Positions 34,074 to 42,095 of a DNA stretch of 64,000 bases are shown here, piece by piece. The notes beneath the pieces were generated by a model. The model worked only from the letters and a program-made list of their open reading frames with translations, ran no database searches and was not told where the DNA came from. The translations under genes were made by a program, and so were the position numbers. Positions within the stretch are counted from its first letter, which is position 1; the number at the start of each line of letters is the position of its first letter. The stretch is taken from positions 62,001 through 126,000 of the forward strand of contig NZ_JACHMM010000001.1 of the NCBI RefSeq assembly GCF_014204975.1. Reading direction: 5' to 3'. The DNA comes from Jiangella mangrovi. GTDB taxonomy: Bacteria > Actinomycetota > Actinomycetes > Jiangellales > Jiangellaceae.

Positions 34074-35045
34074 ATGCCGCTCTCCGCCACCGACTGGCCG
34101 ATCTGCGCCGCGCTGCTCCAGTTTCCCGCGGTCTCCCGGACCGGCGAGGTCGCCCAGGACGCCCCCGCGGAAGCCTGGGAGCGCGCGTTGACGCAGGTCG
34201 CGAGGGCCGGGTTCGACCGCGTCGAGCTGGCCGACGGCTGGGTGCGGGTCGCCGACCTCTCCCCCGGCCGGCGGGCCGAGCTCGGTGGCGCCGTACGGGC
34301 CGCCGGCCTGCGGGTCGCGTCGGTCAACATCGTCCGGCGCAGCGTGATCGACGCCGTCCGCGGCGCCGAGAACCTGGCGCACGCCCACCGCACCATCGAC
34401 GCCGCCGCCGAACTGGGCGCCTCCGTGGTCTGCGCGAGCCTGCACCAGCCGCTCACCGACGACCAGCGGTCCCGGCTCTGGTTCTGGACCGGCCAGGGCC
34501 ACGTCGACCCCGACGACGACACCGTGCGCGCCCTGGCGGTCGAGCGCCTGCGCGACCTCGGCCGGCACGCGGCGTCGGTGGGGCTCCTGCTCTCGCTGGA
34601 GCTGTACGAGGACACCTACCTGGGCTCGTCGTCCTCGGCGGTCCGGCTGGTGACGGACATCGGGCTGCCCTCGGTGGGGCTGAACCCCGATATCGGCAAC
34701 CTCGTGCGCCTGCACCGGCCGGTCGAGGACTGGTGGGAGATCGGCCGGGCGACGCTGCCGTACGCCAACTACTGGCACGTCAAGAACTACGCCCGCGACG
34801 AGCACGCCGCCACCGGCACGGTGACGGCGCTGCCCGCCCCGCTGGAGTCCGGGTTCGTCAACTACCGCGAACTGGTCGAGCTGGCGCTGTCGTCCGGCTT
34901 CCAGGGCATGCTCTGCTGCGAGCACTACGGCGGCGACGGCCTCAGCGTCAGCGCCGCCAACCAGGCCTACCTGCGCCGCATCCTGCCCGAGACCGGCGAC
35001 TACCCGCTCGGCACCAGCCTGGTCACCCAGCCCACCTGGCCCTGA
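34074..35045 (+). CDS. TIM-barrel sugar isomerase/epimerase-like protein (AP endonuclease 2 fold)
   Basis: 323 residues, ATG with AAGAGGA 6 nt upstream. Xylose-isomerase-like barrel: VELADGWVRV, VASVNIV, LLLSLELYED with candidate metal ligand Glu176, VGLNPDIGN, WHVKNY and MLCCEHYGGDG supplying the remaining metal-binding residues. It is divergent from the GntR regulator and shares its operator, so it probably works in the same pathway as the carboxylate operon, perhaps as an isomerase or lyase of a hydroxy acid. The exact reaction is unknown. Confidence 0.85.
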   Translation: MPLSATDWPICAALLQFPAVSRTGEVAQDAPAEAWERALTQVARAGFDRVELADGWVRVADLSPGRRAELGGAVRAAGLRVASVNIVRRSVIDAVRGAENLAHAHRTIDAAAELGASVVCASLHQPLTDDQRSRLWFWTGQGHVDPDDDTVRALAVERLRDLGRHAASVGLLLSLELYEDTYLGSSSSAVRLVTDIGLPSVGLNPDIGNLVRLHRPVEDWWEIGRATLPYANYWHVKNYARDEHAATGTVTALPAPLESGFVNYRELVELALSSGFQGMLCCEHYGGDGLSVSAANQAYLRRILPETGDYPLGTSLVTQPTWP

Positions 35046-35057
35046 CGGCCGCAGCCG

Positions 35058-35286
35058 GCCGTCCTCGATGGCGCAAGCCGACTTCAATAGCGACAGTCGT
35101 CCTCGATAGCGCGAGCCGTCCTCGATAGCGCGAGCCGTCCTCGATAGCGCGAGCCGTCCTCGATAGCGCGAGCCGTCCTCGATAGCGCGAGCCGACTTCA
35201 ATAGCGCAAGCCGTCCTCTGCGCCTCCGATCGGGCTCCGAAGACGGTTCCCGCTATTGAAGTCGGCTCGCGCCATCGAAGAGACGG
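35058..35286 (+). repeat. Tandem array of 19-bp repeats with inverted copies at its end
   Basis: Eight uninterrupted 19-bp units run from 35058 to 35209. The common unit is GCCGTCCTCGATAGCGCGA; two units are a variant with GCCGACTTCAATAGCG. About 40 bp later, 35251-35286 reads as two such units (one of each type) in reverse complement, so the end of the array can fold back on the start. The 325-bp gap between the TIM-barrel gene and the ArsR gene holds nothing else. There are no unique spacers, so it is not CRISPR. Open frames through it are low-complexity shadows. Confidence 0.85.
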
Positions 35287-35370
35287 CCGAGGGCCGGACC
35301 CGGGAAGCCTCGGCCAGGCGAGGCCGCCACTCGCCGGAACGCAATGGTTGCTGTAGAGTAACCGTTGCCC

Positions 35371-35706
35371 ATGAGTAACCAATCAGCGGATGCGGCGTTC
35401 GACGCCCTCGGCGAGCCCGTGCGGCGGCGCATCCTCGAACTGTTGCGCGACGGCCCGACGCCCGTCGGCAAGCTGGCCGAGCGACTGCCGGTCGGCCGGC
35501 CCGCCGTGAGCAAGCACCTGCGCGTGCTCAGTAGCGCCGGGCTCATCGAGCACCGCAGCGCCGGCACGCGCAACCTCTACGCGCTGGCGCCGGGCGGGCT
35601 GGCGGCCGTGCAGCAGTGGCTGGCCGGCACCTGGGACGTCGCGCTGGACGCGTTCGCCGCCGAGGTCGCCCGCGTCGCGCCACCGGACCTGGAGGAAGAG
35701 CCATGA
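35371..35706 (+). CDS. ArsR family winged-helix regulator
   Basis: 111 residues from the ATG at 35371. Compact winged helix: FDALGEPVRRRILELLRDGPTPVGKLAERLPVGRPAVSKHLRVLSSAGLI, the ArsR fold without the metal-binding cysteines, so it is not a metal sensor. This subgroup is commonly paired with an AHSA1 gene, as here (ATGA overlap). GAGTAACC occurs twice around the start (35356 and 35373) and may be its operator. Probable autorepressor of the pair. Confidence 0.9.
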   Translation: MSNQSADAAFDALGEPVRRRILELLRDGPTPVGKLAERLPVGRPAVSKHLRVLSSAGLIEHRSAGTRNLYALAPGGLAAVQQWLAGTWDVALDAFAAEVARVAPPDLEEEP

Positions 35707-36446
35707 GTACCGTCCCGCCGCTGCGCCGCGAGGTGCTGGTCCGGGCCGCACCGGCGGTCGCGTTCGACGTGTTCACCGGCGGCATCGGCCGCTGGTGGCC
35801 GCTCGCAGACCACGGCGTCTACCACGACCGCGCCGCCACCGTCGCCTTCGAGGACGGCCTCCTCGTCGAGCGCTCGGTCACGGGCGAGGAGTCCGTGTGG
35901 GGGACGGTGAGCCGGTGGGACCCGCCGGACGCCGTCGCGTTCAGCTGGCATCCGGGCCGCCCGGCCGACGCCGCCGGGCTGGTCGAGGTCTCCTTCGCGG
36001 CCGTCGACGACGGCACGCTGGTGACGTTGCGCCACAGCGGCTGGGAGCCCTACGCCGACCCGGCCGCGGCCCGCGCCGAGTACGACCACGGCTGGCCCGT
36101 GGTGCTCGGCCGCTTCGGCGACGAGGTCGCCCGGACCGGCGACGCCGCGACCTGGGCGCTGCTGATGCACCGGCCGGCCCGGGACGCGGGCGTCGAGGGC
36201 CGGATCTTCGACGACCCGCGGTTCCGCGAGCACGTCGCGTTCCTCGGCCGCATGCGGGCCGCGGGGCACCTGGTCGCCGCCGGCCCACTGGGCGACGCCG
36301 ACGGCGAGGGCGTCACCGTCCTGCGGCTGCCGGGCGCGGACCGTCACGCCGACATCGTCCGCCTCGCCACCGAGGACGACCTCAGCGTCGCGGACGGCCT
36401 CTTCACCGTCGCCGTCCGGCCCTGGCGGGTGACACTCACCGGCTGA
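35703..36446 (+). CDS. Fusion of AHSA1/START-like and YCII domains
   Basis: 247 residues, ATG overlapping the ArsR stop. Residues 1-145 form an AHSA1-type SRPBCC ligand-binding cavity (EVLVRAAPAVAFDVFTGGIGRWWPL at the start; VRWDPP-type VSRWDPPDAVAFSWHPG in the middle; TLRHSGWEPY). Residues about 155-245 are a YCII domain (LLMHRPARDAG, EHVAFLGRMRAAGHLVAAGPLGD, a conserved His and Asp that in YCII proteins form a catalytic pair). The two domains are usually separate proteins. The function is unknown; a small hydrophobic ligand and a hydrolase or dehalogenase-like reaction have been suggested for the YCII fold. Confidence 0.85.
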   Translation: MSTVPPLRREVLVRAAPAVAFDVFTGGIGRWWPLADHGVYHDRAATVAFEDGLLVERSVTGEESVWGTVSRWDPPDAVAFSWHPGRPADAAGLVEVSFAAVDDGTLVTLRHSGWEPYADPAAARAEYDHGWPVVLGRFGDEVARTGDAATWALLMHRPARDAGVEGRIFDDPRFREHVAFLGRMRAAGHLVAAGPLGDADGEGVTVLRLPGADRHADIVRLATEDDLSVADGLFTVAVRPWRVTLTG

Positions 36447-36458
36447 CGGCGGCCGGGC

Positions 36459-37400
36459 TCAGCCCTGAGCCGGGTCGGGCGGCGGGCGGGCGCCGCGGGT
36501 CGCGCCGGCCGACGCGGCCACCACGCAGAGCACCGCGAGCCACTGCGACCAGCTCAGCGCCTCCTGCAGCACGACGAGGCCGATGAGGGCCGCCATCGCG
36601 GGCTCGAGGCTCATCAGGATGCCGAACACGCGCGGCGGCATGCGGCGCAGCGCCTCGAGGTCGAACGTGTACGGGAGCACCGACGACAACAGGGCCACGC
36701 CGAGCCCCGCGATGAGCACCCACGGCTGGATGAGCGCCGTCCCGCTGTCGGCCACACCGAACGGCACCGCCACCACGGCCGCGACGGCCATGCCCAGCGC
36801 CAGGCCGTTGCCCTCGGTGGTGTGCCGGCCGAGCGCGGCGCCGACCAGGATGTACAGCCCCCAGCACGCGCCCGCGGCCAGCGCGAACACCACCCCGAGG
36901 GCGTCGAGGTCGCCGCGGCCTTCCATGAGCAGGACCACACCGCCCGCCGCGAGCAGCGCCCAGAAGGCGTCCAGCCAGCGCCTCGACCCGGCCAGCGCCA
37001 CCCCCAGCGGACCGAGGAACTCGATGGTGACCGCGATGCCCAGCGGCAGCCGCTCCAGCGAGAGGTAGAAGAACAGGTTCATGACGCCGAGCACCAGGCC
37101 GTAGCCGAGCACCACCGTCCACGCCTCGCGGTTCAGGCGCACCGACGGCCGCCACACCAGCATCAGCACGAGCGCCGCGAAGAACAGCCGCAGCGACACC
37201 GTCCCGAAGCTGCCCACCTCGCTGAACAGGTGCTTGGCGATGGCCGAGCCCAGCTGGACGCTGACGATGCCGAGCAGCACCAGCGCCGGCGGCGGGATGG
37301 CGCCGAAGGCATGCGTGGCCGCCGCCGTCAGAGCGGATCGCGAGCCCTGGCCGCGTGCGGTGCCGTCGGCGTTCATGGCCACCCGTGGATTCTCGGCCAT
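36459..37400 (-). CDS. EamA/RhtA-type drug-metabolite exporter
   Basis: 313 residues with ten hydrophobic segments in two EamA repeats; the second contains SSVLPYTFDLEALRRMPPRVFGILMSLEPAMAALIGLVVL, the RhtA signature for amino acid (threonine/homoserine) exporters. An ATG at 37376 is an alternative that removes eight polar residues. It is transcribed towards the AHSA1 gene and is not clearly tied to either neighbour. It likely exports a small amino acid or related metabolite from the cytoplasm. Confidence 0.9.
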   Translation of the reverse strand: MAENPRVAMNADGTARGQGSRSALTAAATHAFGAIPPPALVLLGIVSVQLGSAIAKHLFSEVGSFGTVSLRLFFAALVLMLVWRPSVRLNREAWTVVLGYGLVLGVMNLFFYLSLERLPLGIAVTIEFLGPLGVALAGSRRWLDAFWALLAAGGVVLLMEGRGDLDALGVVFALAAGACWGLYILVGAALGRHTTEGNGLALGMAVAAVVAVPFGVADSGTALIQPWVLIAGLGVALLSSVLPYTFDLEALRRMPPRVFGILMSLEPAMAALIGLVVLQEALSWSQWLAVLCVVAASAGATRGARPPPDPAQG

Positions 37401-37462
37401 CGGGCACCGCGAGGCACCCGGTTTTCCGGCCGGACCGGCCCACCCGACGTAGCCTGCCGGAC

Positions 37463-37789
37463 ATGAGCACCGAGACGCCCGCGGCCATCCAGGCCTTCAT
37501 CGACGCCACCAACAGCGGCGACACCGACGCGTTCGTCGCGGCCTTCACCGACGACGCCTACCTCAACGACTGGGGCCGCGAGTTCCACGGCCACGACGGC
37601 GTGCGCAGCTGGGACGGCACCGACAACATCGGCAAGCAGTCGCACTTCGAGCTGCTCGCGATCGAGCCCGGAGCGGAGCCGGAGAGCTACGTCGCCACGC
37701 TGAAGGTCACGGGCAACGGCTTCAACGGCACCGGCCCCATGGCCTTCCAGCTCCGCGACGGGCTCATCGCGAGCGTGCGGATCAGCTGA
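37463..37789 (+). CDS. NTF2-like (SnoaL-type) protein
   Basis: 108 residues, ATG at 37463. Fold signs: AIQAFIDATNSGDTDAFVAAFTDDAYLNDW at the start, a beta strand with VATLKVTGNGF, and the C-terminal strand FQLRDGLIASVRIS. Such proteins are small cone-shaped enzymes or ligand binders. It is divergent from the EamA gene and overlaps the stop of the convergent LPDTG gene by 8 nt. No specific activity can be assigned. Confidence 0.8.
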   Translation: MSTETPAAIQAFIDATNSGDTDAFVAAFTDDAYLNDWGREFHGHDGVRSWDGTDNIGKQSHFELLAIEPGAEPESYVATLKVTGNGFNGTGPMAFQLRDGLIASVRIS

Positions 37790-40613
37790 CGGCGCGGCGC
37801 CTCCGGTCGGCCGCCACCAGGGCGAATCCGGCCAGCGTCAGCAGCAGGCCGCCGGCGACGAGCCAGCCGGCCGTCGCGCCGGTGTCGGGCAGAGTGCCGC
37901 CGTCCTCCGTGCCGTCGTCGGCGCCGGACTCGCCACCCGGCTCCGCGCCGGCGTCCGCGCCGTCGCCCGCCCCCGTGTCCGAGCCGTCCGCCGCGCCGCC
38001 GTCGTCGGTGCCCGCGTCGGAGCCGTCGTCGTCGCCCGGCTCGCCCGGGTCCTCCGGGCAGGGCAGCGTGCCGGCCCGCAGCGAGTGGCCGTCGGTGTCG
38101 TCGTCGTCCGTCCAGTAGACCGGACGCACGCCGTCGGCGCAGCGCTCCACCGGGGTGATCGCGAAGCCCTCGGAGTTGAGGTTCGCCATCGCGGCCGGAC
38201 GGGCGACCTGGCCGGTCACCGCGAACGCGCCGTCGTCGCCGACCCGCAGCAGCGAGGACGCGCCCTCGCAGCCGTCGTCGCAGACCGCCCAGAGGGTGCC
38301 GGTGGCGAGGTCGAAGTCCAGCGCCATGACGCCGGCCAGCTCGGGGTCGATCGCCGCGAGCTGCCGGATGCCGCCGTCGTCGAGCAGCAGGTAGGCGTAG
38401 ACCTGGCCGGTGCCCTCGACGCCGACGAAGTACACGCCGTCGCCATGCGCCGGATAGCCGTCCGGGTCGTACGCCCCGCCGGTGGACTCGTCGACGAGGC
38501 CGAGCCCGGTCAGGACGTCGTCGGGGACCCACTCGACCGCCTCGATGCCGGCGTTGGGGCCTGTCGTCGGCAGGTCGGCGGTGAGGTCCCACTCCGTCGT
38601 CGCGGACAGCGCCGCCTCGGCGCCGGAGACGTCGAAGCGCAGCAGGCTCAGCTGGCTGACGTCGTCGGCGTCGTTGTCGCGCTCGGTGCCGACCACGACG
38701 GAGCCGTCGCCGGTCACCGTCACGCCCTCGCTGTCGGGGGTGCCGACGCCGCCCGGGTAGTGCAGCGGCTTGCCCGCCGACCAGCCGTCATCCGTGCTGT
38801 TCGCCCAGACGGTGCCGTCCCACTCCAGCCGGTGCAGCCGGCCGCGGCCGTTGTCGACGGCCCAGAGGACGCCCGGCTCGGCGGTTCCGGACGGGGCGTA
38901 GTCGATGCCGCTGAGGTCGCCGTCGAAGGCGTCCTCGGCGTCCACGACGGTGACGGCCGGCCCGCCCGGCCACGGAGCGGGCGGGACGGCGTCACCCTCG
39001 CAGGAGTTGACCGCGCCCTTGGTCGGCTCGACGGTGACGGCGAACGCGCCGGTGCCGTCGGGGCAGCGGCCGTACGTGGTCGCCGCGTGGTCGGCCCAGG
39101 CGTACGAGTCGATCGCCGAGCCGTCGGCCGCGAACAGCCGGACGGTGTCGGCGCCGCCGAGCCCGAAGTCGAGGTCGGTCTCCTCGACCACGTAGTGGCC
39201 GCCGGCCGGCACGACGGTGCCCGCGGGCGCCGTCCACACGTGGGTGTCGTCGTCGTCCTTCACCTGGAAGCCGGCGATGTCGACGTCCTCGGCGCTGGGG
39301 TTGGCCAGCTCGACCCAGTCGCTCGGCTCGCCGTCGCTGGACTCGATCTCGTTGATGCGCACGGCCGGGCCGCAGTCGTTCGCGGCACCCTTGGTCGGGG
39401 TGGTCGTGGTCCGGAACTCGCCGGTGCCGTCGGGGCAGCGGCCGTACGTCGTCGCCGCGTGCTCCTCCCAGGTGTACGAGTCGGCGAGGGTGCCGTTCGG
39501 CGTGTAGAGCCGGGCCTGGTCGCCGCCACCCAGGCCGAAGCCGAGCGCAGTCTCCTCGTGCACGTAGAACCCGCCCGCCTCGACGACGGTCCCGTCCGGG
39601 ATGGTGCTGAAGCGGGTGTCGTCGCTGTCGCGGACCAGCCAGCCGGACAGGTCGACGGCCTCGGCGCCGGTGTTGACGAGCTCGATCCAGTCGCCCGGGT
39701 CGCCCTCGTCGGACTCGACCTCGTTGACCTTCACGACGTCCTGGCCCGCGACGGGGACACAGTCGTTCGCGGCGGACGGGGTGGCCGACGCCGTCACGGC
39801 GAAGGGGCCGGTGGCGTCCGGGCAGCGGCCCAGGCTGGGCGCCGGCAACGTGTCCCAGCCCTGCTCGTCGACCACCGTGCCGTCGGCGTCGACCAGCTCG
39901 ATGCCGTCCACCTCGGACGGCGCGAAGGGGAGGACCGAGACGTCGATCGACGCGAACCCGCCGGCCCGGATGACCCCGCCCGCAGTGACCACGTAGCCGT
40001 CGTCGGCGCCGGCCGCACGGACCACGACACCGCTCAGGTCGAGGTCCGCGTCGGTCGGGTTGACCAGCTCGACGAAGCCGGAGGCGACCTCGTTGATGCG
40101 GGCCGGCGACGAGCAGTCGTTGGCCTCGCCGCGGGTCGGGGCGGCCGTGAGCCGGACCTCACCGGTGCCGTCGGGACAGCGGCCGTAGGTCGTGGCGGCG
40201 TGCTCGGTCCAGCTGAGGCTGTCGACCAGCGTGCCGGTCGGGTCGGACAGCCGGACGGTGTCTTCGGCACCCAGGCCGAACTCGAAGCCGCGGGTGTCGC
40301 CCTCGGCCGCGTCGAGGACCAGGTACCAGCCGGCCGGGATGACGGTCCCCGGCGGGAACACGTAGTCCTCGGGGCCGCGGTCCTGGTCGTCCTGGAACTT
40401 CCAGCCCGACAGGTCGGCCGCCTCGTCGCCGGTGTTGTGGAACTCGACCCAGTCCGGGTTGACCCGCTGAGAGACCTCGTTGATGACGACACCCGAGACC
40501 TCGGTGTCTGCCGCCGCCGCGACGATGCCCGGCGTGACGGCCGCGACCAGCGGGGCCAGCCCCGCGGCGGCCAGGACGGCGACGCCTGCTCCATGCGCCT
40601 TGCGCGCGCTCAT
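37782..40613 (-). CDS. Cell-wall-anchored LPDTG protein with four lamin-tail modules and a beta-propeller-like region
   Basis: 943 residues from the ATG at 40613 (GGGGGAG upstream). Signal peptide to about residue 36. Four lamin-tail-domain modules follow (about 38-170, 170-280, 285-410, 410-540); each starts with a VNEV/INEI strand and a W-(I/V)-E-L phrase, and ends with GRCPD(G/A)TG and a final NDC or NSC, so each holds one likely disulfide. Residues about 555-850 have regular blades with V.V.DG.V strands and resemble an esterase-like or SdiA-type beta-propeller. An Asp/Gly/Ala-rich linker leads to LPDTG at residue 908, a hydrophobic helix and a RRRRAVS tail: a sortase signal. No sortase gene is in the window. 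A role in binding or cutting extracellular nucleic acid or phosphate esters is only a guess from domain company. Confidence 0.85.
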   Translation of the reverse strand: MSARKAHGAGVAVLAAAGLAPLVAAVTPGIVAAAADTEVSGVVINEVSQRVNPDWVEFHNTGDEAADLSGWKFQDDQDRGPEDYVFPPGTVIPAGWYLVLDAAEGDTRGFEFGLGAEDTVRLSDPTGTLVDSLSWTEHAATTYGRCPDGTGEVRLTAAPTRGEANDCSSPARINEVASGFVELVNPTDADLDLSGVVVRAAGADDGYVVTAGGVIRAGGFASIDVSVLPFAPSEVDGIELVDADGTVVDEQGWDTLPAPSLGRCPDATGPFAVTASATPSAANDCVPVAGQDVVKVNEVESDEGDPGDWIELVNTGAEAVDLSGWLVRDSDDTRFSTIPDGTVVEAGGFYVHEETALGFGLGGGDQARLYTPNGTLADSYTWEEHAATTYGRCPDGTGEFRTTTTPTKGAANDCGPAVRINEIESSDGEPSDWVELANPSAEDVDIAGFQVKDDDDTHVWTAPAGTVVPAGGHYVVEETDLDFGLGGADTVRLFAADGSAIDSYAWADHAATTYGRCPDGTGAFAVTVEPTKGAVNSCEGDAVPPAPWPGGPAVTVVDAEDAFDGDLSGIDYAPSGTAEPGVLWAVDNGRGRLHRLEWDGTVWANSTDDGWSAGKPLHYPGGVGTPDSEGVTVTGDGSVVVGTERDNDADDVSQLSLLRFDVSGAEAALSATTEWDLTADLPTTGPNAGIEAVEWVPDDVLTGLGLVDESTGGAYDPDGYPAHGDGVYFVGVEGTGQVYAYLLLDDGGIRQLAAIDPELAGVMALDFDLATGTLWAVCDDGCEGASSLLRVGDDGAFAVTGQVARPAAMANLNSEGFAITPVERCADGVRPVYWTDDDDTDGHSLRAGTLPCPEDPGEPGDDDGSDAGTDDGGAADGSDTGAGDGADAGAEPGGESGADDGTEDGGTLPDTGATAGWLVAGGLLLTLAGFALVAADRRRRAVS

Positions 40614-40755
40614 GCTTGCTCTCCCCCATCGATGACGACGGCCCGCTGGGCCGCCCAGCACAGCAAAGGGGAGGCGGATTTCCGGCGACGGAAGAACGCA
40701 TGAACGGTGGGCGAACTCGGGTACTCGATGGTTGTCGCCGGGTATGACCGCTTGG

Positions 40756-40791
40756 TTGTCTGTCGTTCGGATCCGGCGTTACGGTGCCGCG
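40756..40791 (+). promoter_or_regulatory. Likely leaderless promoter of the DinB-like gene
   Basis: TTGTCT (40756-40761) and TACGGT (40780-40785), 18 nt apart, end 6 nt before the GTG at 40792, which has no ribosome site. The geometry predicts transcription starting at the first base of the start codon. Confidence 0.5.
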
Positions 40792-41448
40792 GTGGAACTC
40801 TTCACCCGCACCTGGTCCGCCCTGCGAACCGCCGTCGCAGCCACCCCCGACCAGGACTTCGCGCTGCCGTCGGGCTGCGCCGGCTGGCTGGTGCGCGACC
40901 TGGTGTGTCACCTGGTCATCGACGCGCAGGACGTCCTGATCACGCTGGCCACCCCGGCCGGGACCGCGCCGGTGGTGGACGACGCCGGCTACTGGTCGCT
41001 GGTCGATCCGCCGACCGCGGACGACCCGCTCGACGCCCTCATCGTGCGGCTCGCCGCCGCCTACGGCGATCCGGGGCTGCTCCGGTTCCACCTCGACGAC
41101 GTCGGCGCCGCGGCCGGGCGGGCCGCCGCACTCGCCGACCCGGCGCTCCCCGTCGCCACCAAGGACCTGGTGCTGACGGCGGGCGACTACCTGTCGGCAT
41201 ACGTCCTGGAGTGGACCCTGCACCACCTCGACCTGATGGCGCACCGCCCCGATGCCGGCGCGGGTCCGGCCGCCGACGGACTGGTGTGGTCGCGGGCGAT
41301 GCTCGAGCGGGTCGCCGGGGTGACGTTCCCGCCGTCGTTCACCGACACCGACGCACTGCTCGTCGGCACCGGACGGCGCGACCCGGCCGCGGCGGAGCGG
41401 GCGGCCCTGGGCGACATCGCCGCACGGCTGCCGTTCGTGCTCGGCTGA
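40792..41448 (+). CDS. DinB/MDMPI-fold protein (mycothiol-dependent isomerase N-terminal type)
   Basis: 218 residues from the GTG at 40792, where homology begins (VELFTRTWSALRTAV); an ATG at 40744 would add an unconserved stretch. Four-helix bundle with metal-binding histidines in VRDLVCHLVIDAQD and a late LEWTLHHLDLMAH. Typical of maleylpyruvate isomerase-type and mycothiol-dependent thiol transferases of actinomycetes. It has no obvious partner among neighbours. The promoter looks leaderless. Confidence 0.8.
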   Translation: MELFTRTWSALRTAVAATPDQDFALPSGCAGWLVRDLVCHLVIDAQDVLITLATPAGTAPVVDDAGYWSLVDPPTADDPLDALIVRLAAAYGDPGLLRFHLDDVGAAAGRAAALADPALPVATKDLVLTAGDYLSAYVLEWTLHHLDLMAHRPDAGAGPAADGLVWSRAMLERVAGVTFPPSFTDTDALLVGTGRRDPAAAERAALGDIAARLPFVLG

Positions 41449-41462
41449 CCCACGGGTGACCT

Positions 41463-41485
41463 TTCGTCCAGGTCATCTGGACGAA
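41463..41485. promoter_or_regulatory. Perfect palindromic hairpin upstream of the DUF1772 gene
   Basis: TTCGTCCAG (41463-41471) and CTGGACGAA (41477-41485) form a 9-bp stem with a 5-nt loop. It lies 15 nt after the DinB-like stop and 63 nt before the next start. It could be an operator for the AraC-like regulator at 42096 or a weak terminator; nothing distinguishes the two. Confidence 0.5.
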
Positions 41486-41547
41486 CGAGCAGGAAACGGC
41501 GACTCCCTGTCATTGTCGCGCCGAATCCGTGCCGCGAGAGTGGACGT

Positions 41548-42075
41548 ATGAGCGAACTGACCATGGAGAGCGGCCGCCAGGGCACCGCCGGCCGCGGCTG
41601 GATCGGAACCGTCCTCTGGGTGACGCTGCTGGCGCTGGTGCTCGTGGCCGCCCTCAACCTCACCTTCGCCGCCGCCGTCATGCCCAACCTGGCCGGCGCC
41701 GACGACCACACCTTCGTGACGACCCTGCAGCGCTACAACGACAACCCGGTGTTCTCGGTGAGCTACACCCTCGCGCTGTTCCTCGCCGTCGTCGCCCCGC
41801 TGGCGCAGCGACGGCGTGACCCCGCGGCCGCCGTGCGCTGGGCCGTCGCCGCCCTCGTGCTCATGGGCGTCGTGTTCGTCATGACCATGGCGATCAACGT
41901 CCCGCTGAACAACGAGATCGACGCGGTCCGCGACCTGACCGATGCCGCCGCGCTCGCCGACGTCCGCGAGCGGTTCGAGACGACGTGGGTGGTGGCGAAC
42001 GCCGTGCGCACCGTGCTGTCCCTCGCGGCCGTGGGCGCCCTCGTCCGGGCGCTGCAGCTGCGGACGACGCGCTGA
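41548..42075 (+). CDS. DUF1772 / anthrone oxygenase-like membrane protein
   Basis: 175 residues with four hydrophobic segments. Family marks: ALNLTFAAAVMPNLAG in the first helix region, AINVPLNNEIDAV in the third and a FETTWVVANAVRTVLSL helix at the end. DUF1772 covers small membrane proteins, among them fungal anthrone oxygenases; the bacterial members are mostly uncharacterised. The AraC-like gene starts 20 nt downstream, so the two may be controlled together. Confidence 0.85.
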   Translation: MSELTMESGRQGTAGRGWIGTVLWVTLLALVLVAALNLTFAAAVMPNLAGADDHTFVTTLQRYNDNPVFSVSYTLALFLAVVAPLAQRRRDPAAAVRWAVAALVLMGVVFVMTMAINVPLNNEIDAVRDLTDAAALADVRERFETTWVVANAVRTVLSLAAVGALVRALQLRTTR

Positions 42076-42095
42076 CCCCGCAGTATCCTTCGGCC

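Noticed and set aside
35058-35286. CRISPR array
   Set aside because: Units are contiguous 19-bp repeats without unique spacers, and no cas genes are near.
36459-37400. Pairing of the EamA exporter with the AHSA1-YCII genes as one operon
   Set aside because: The genes are convergent, so they are not co-transcribed.
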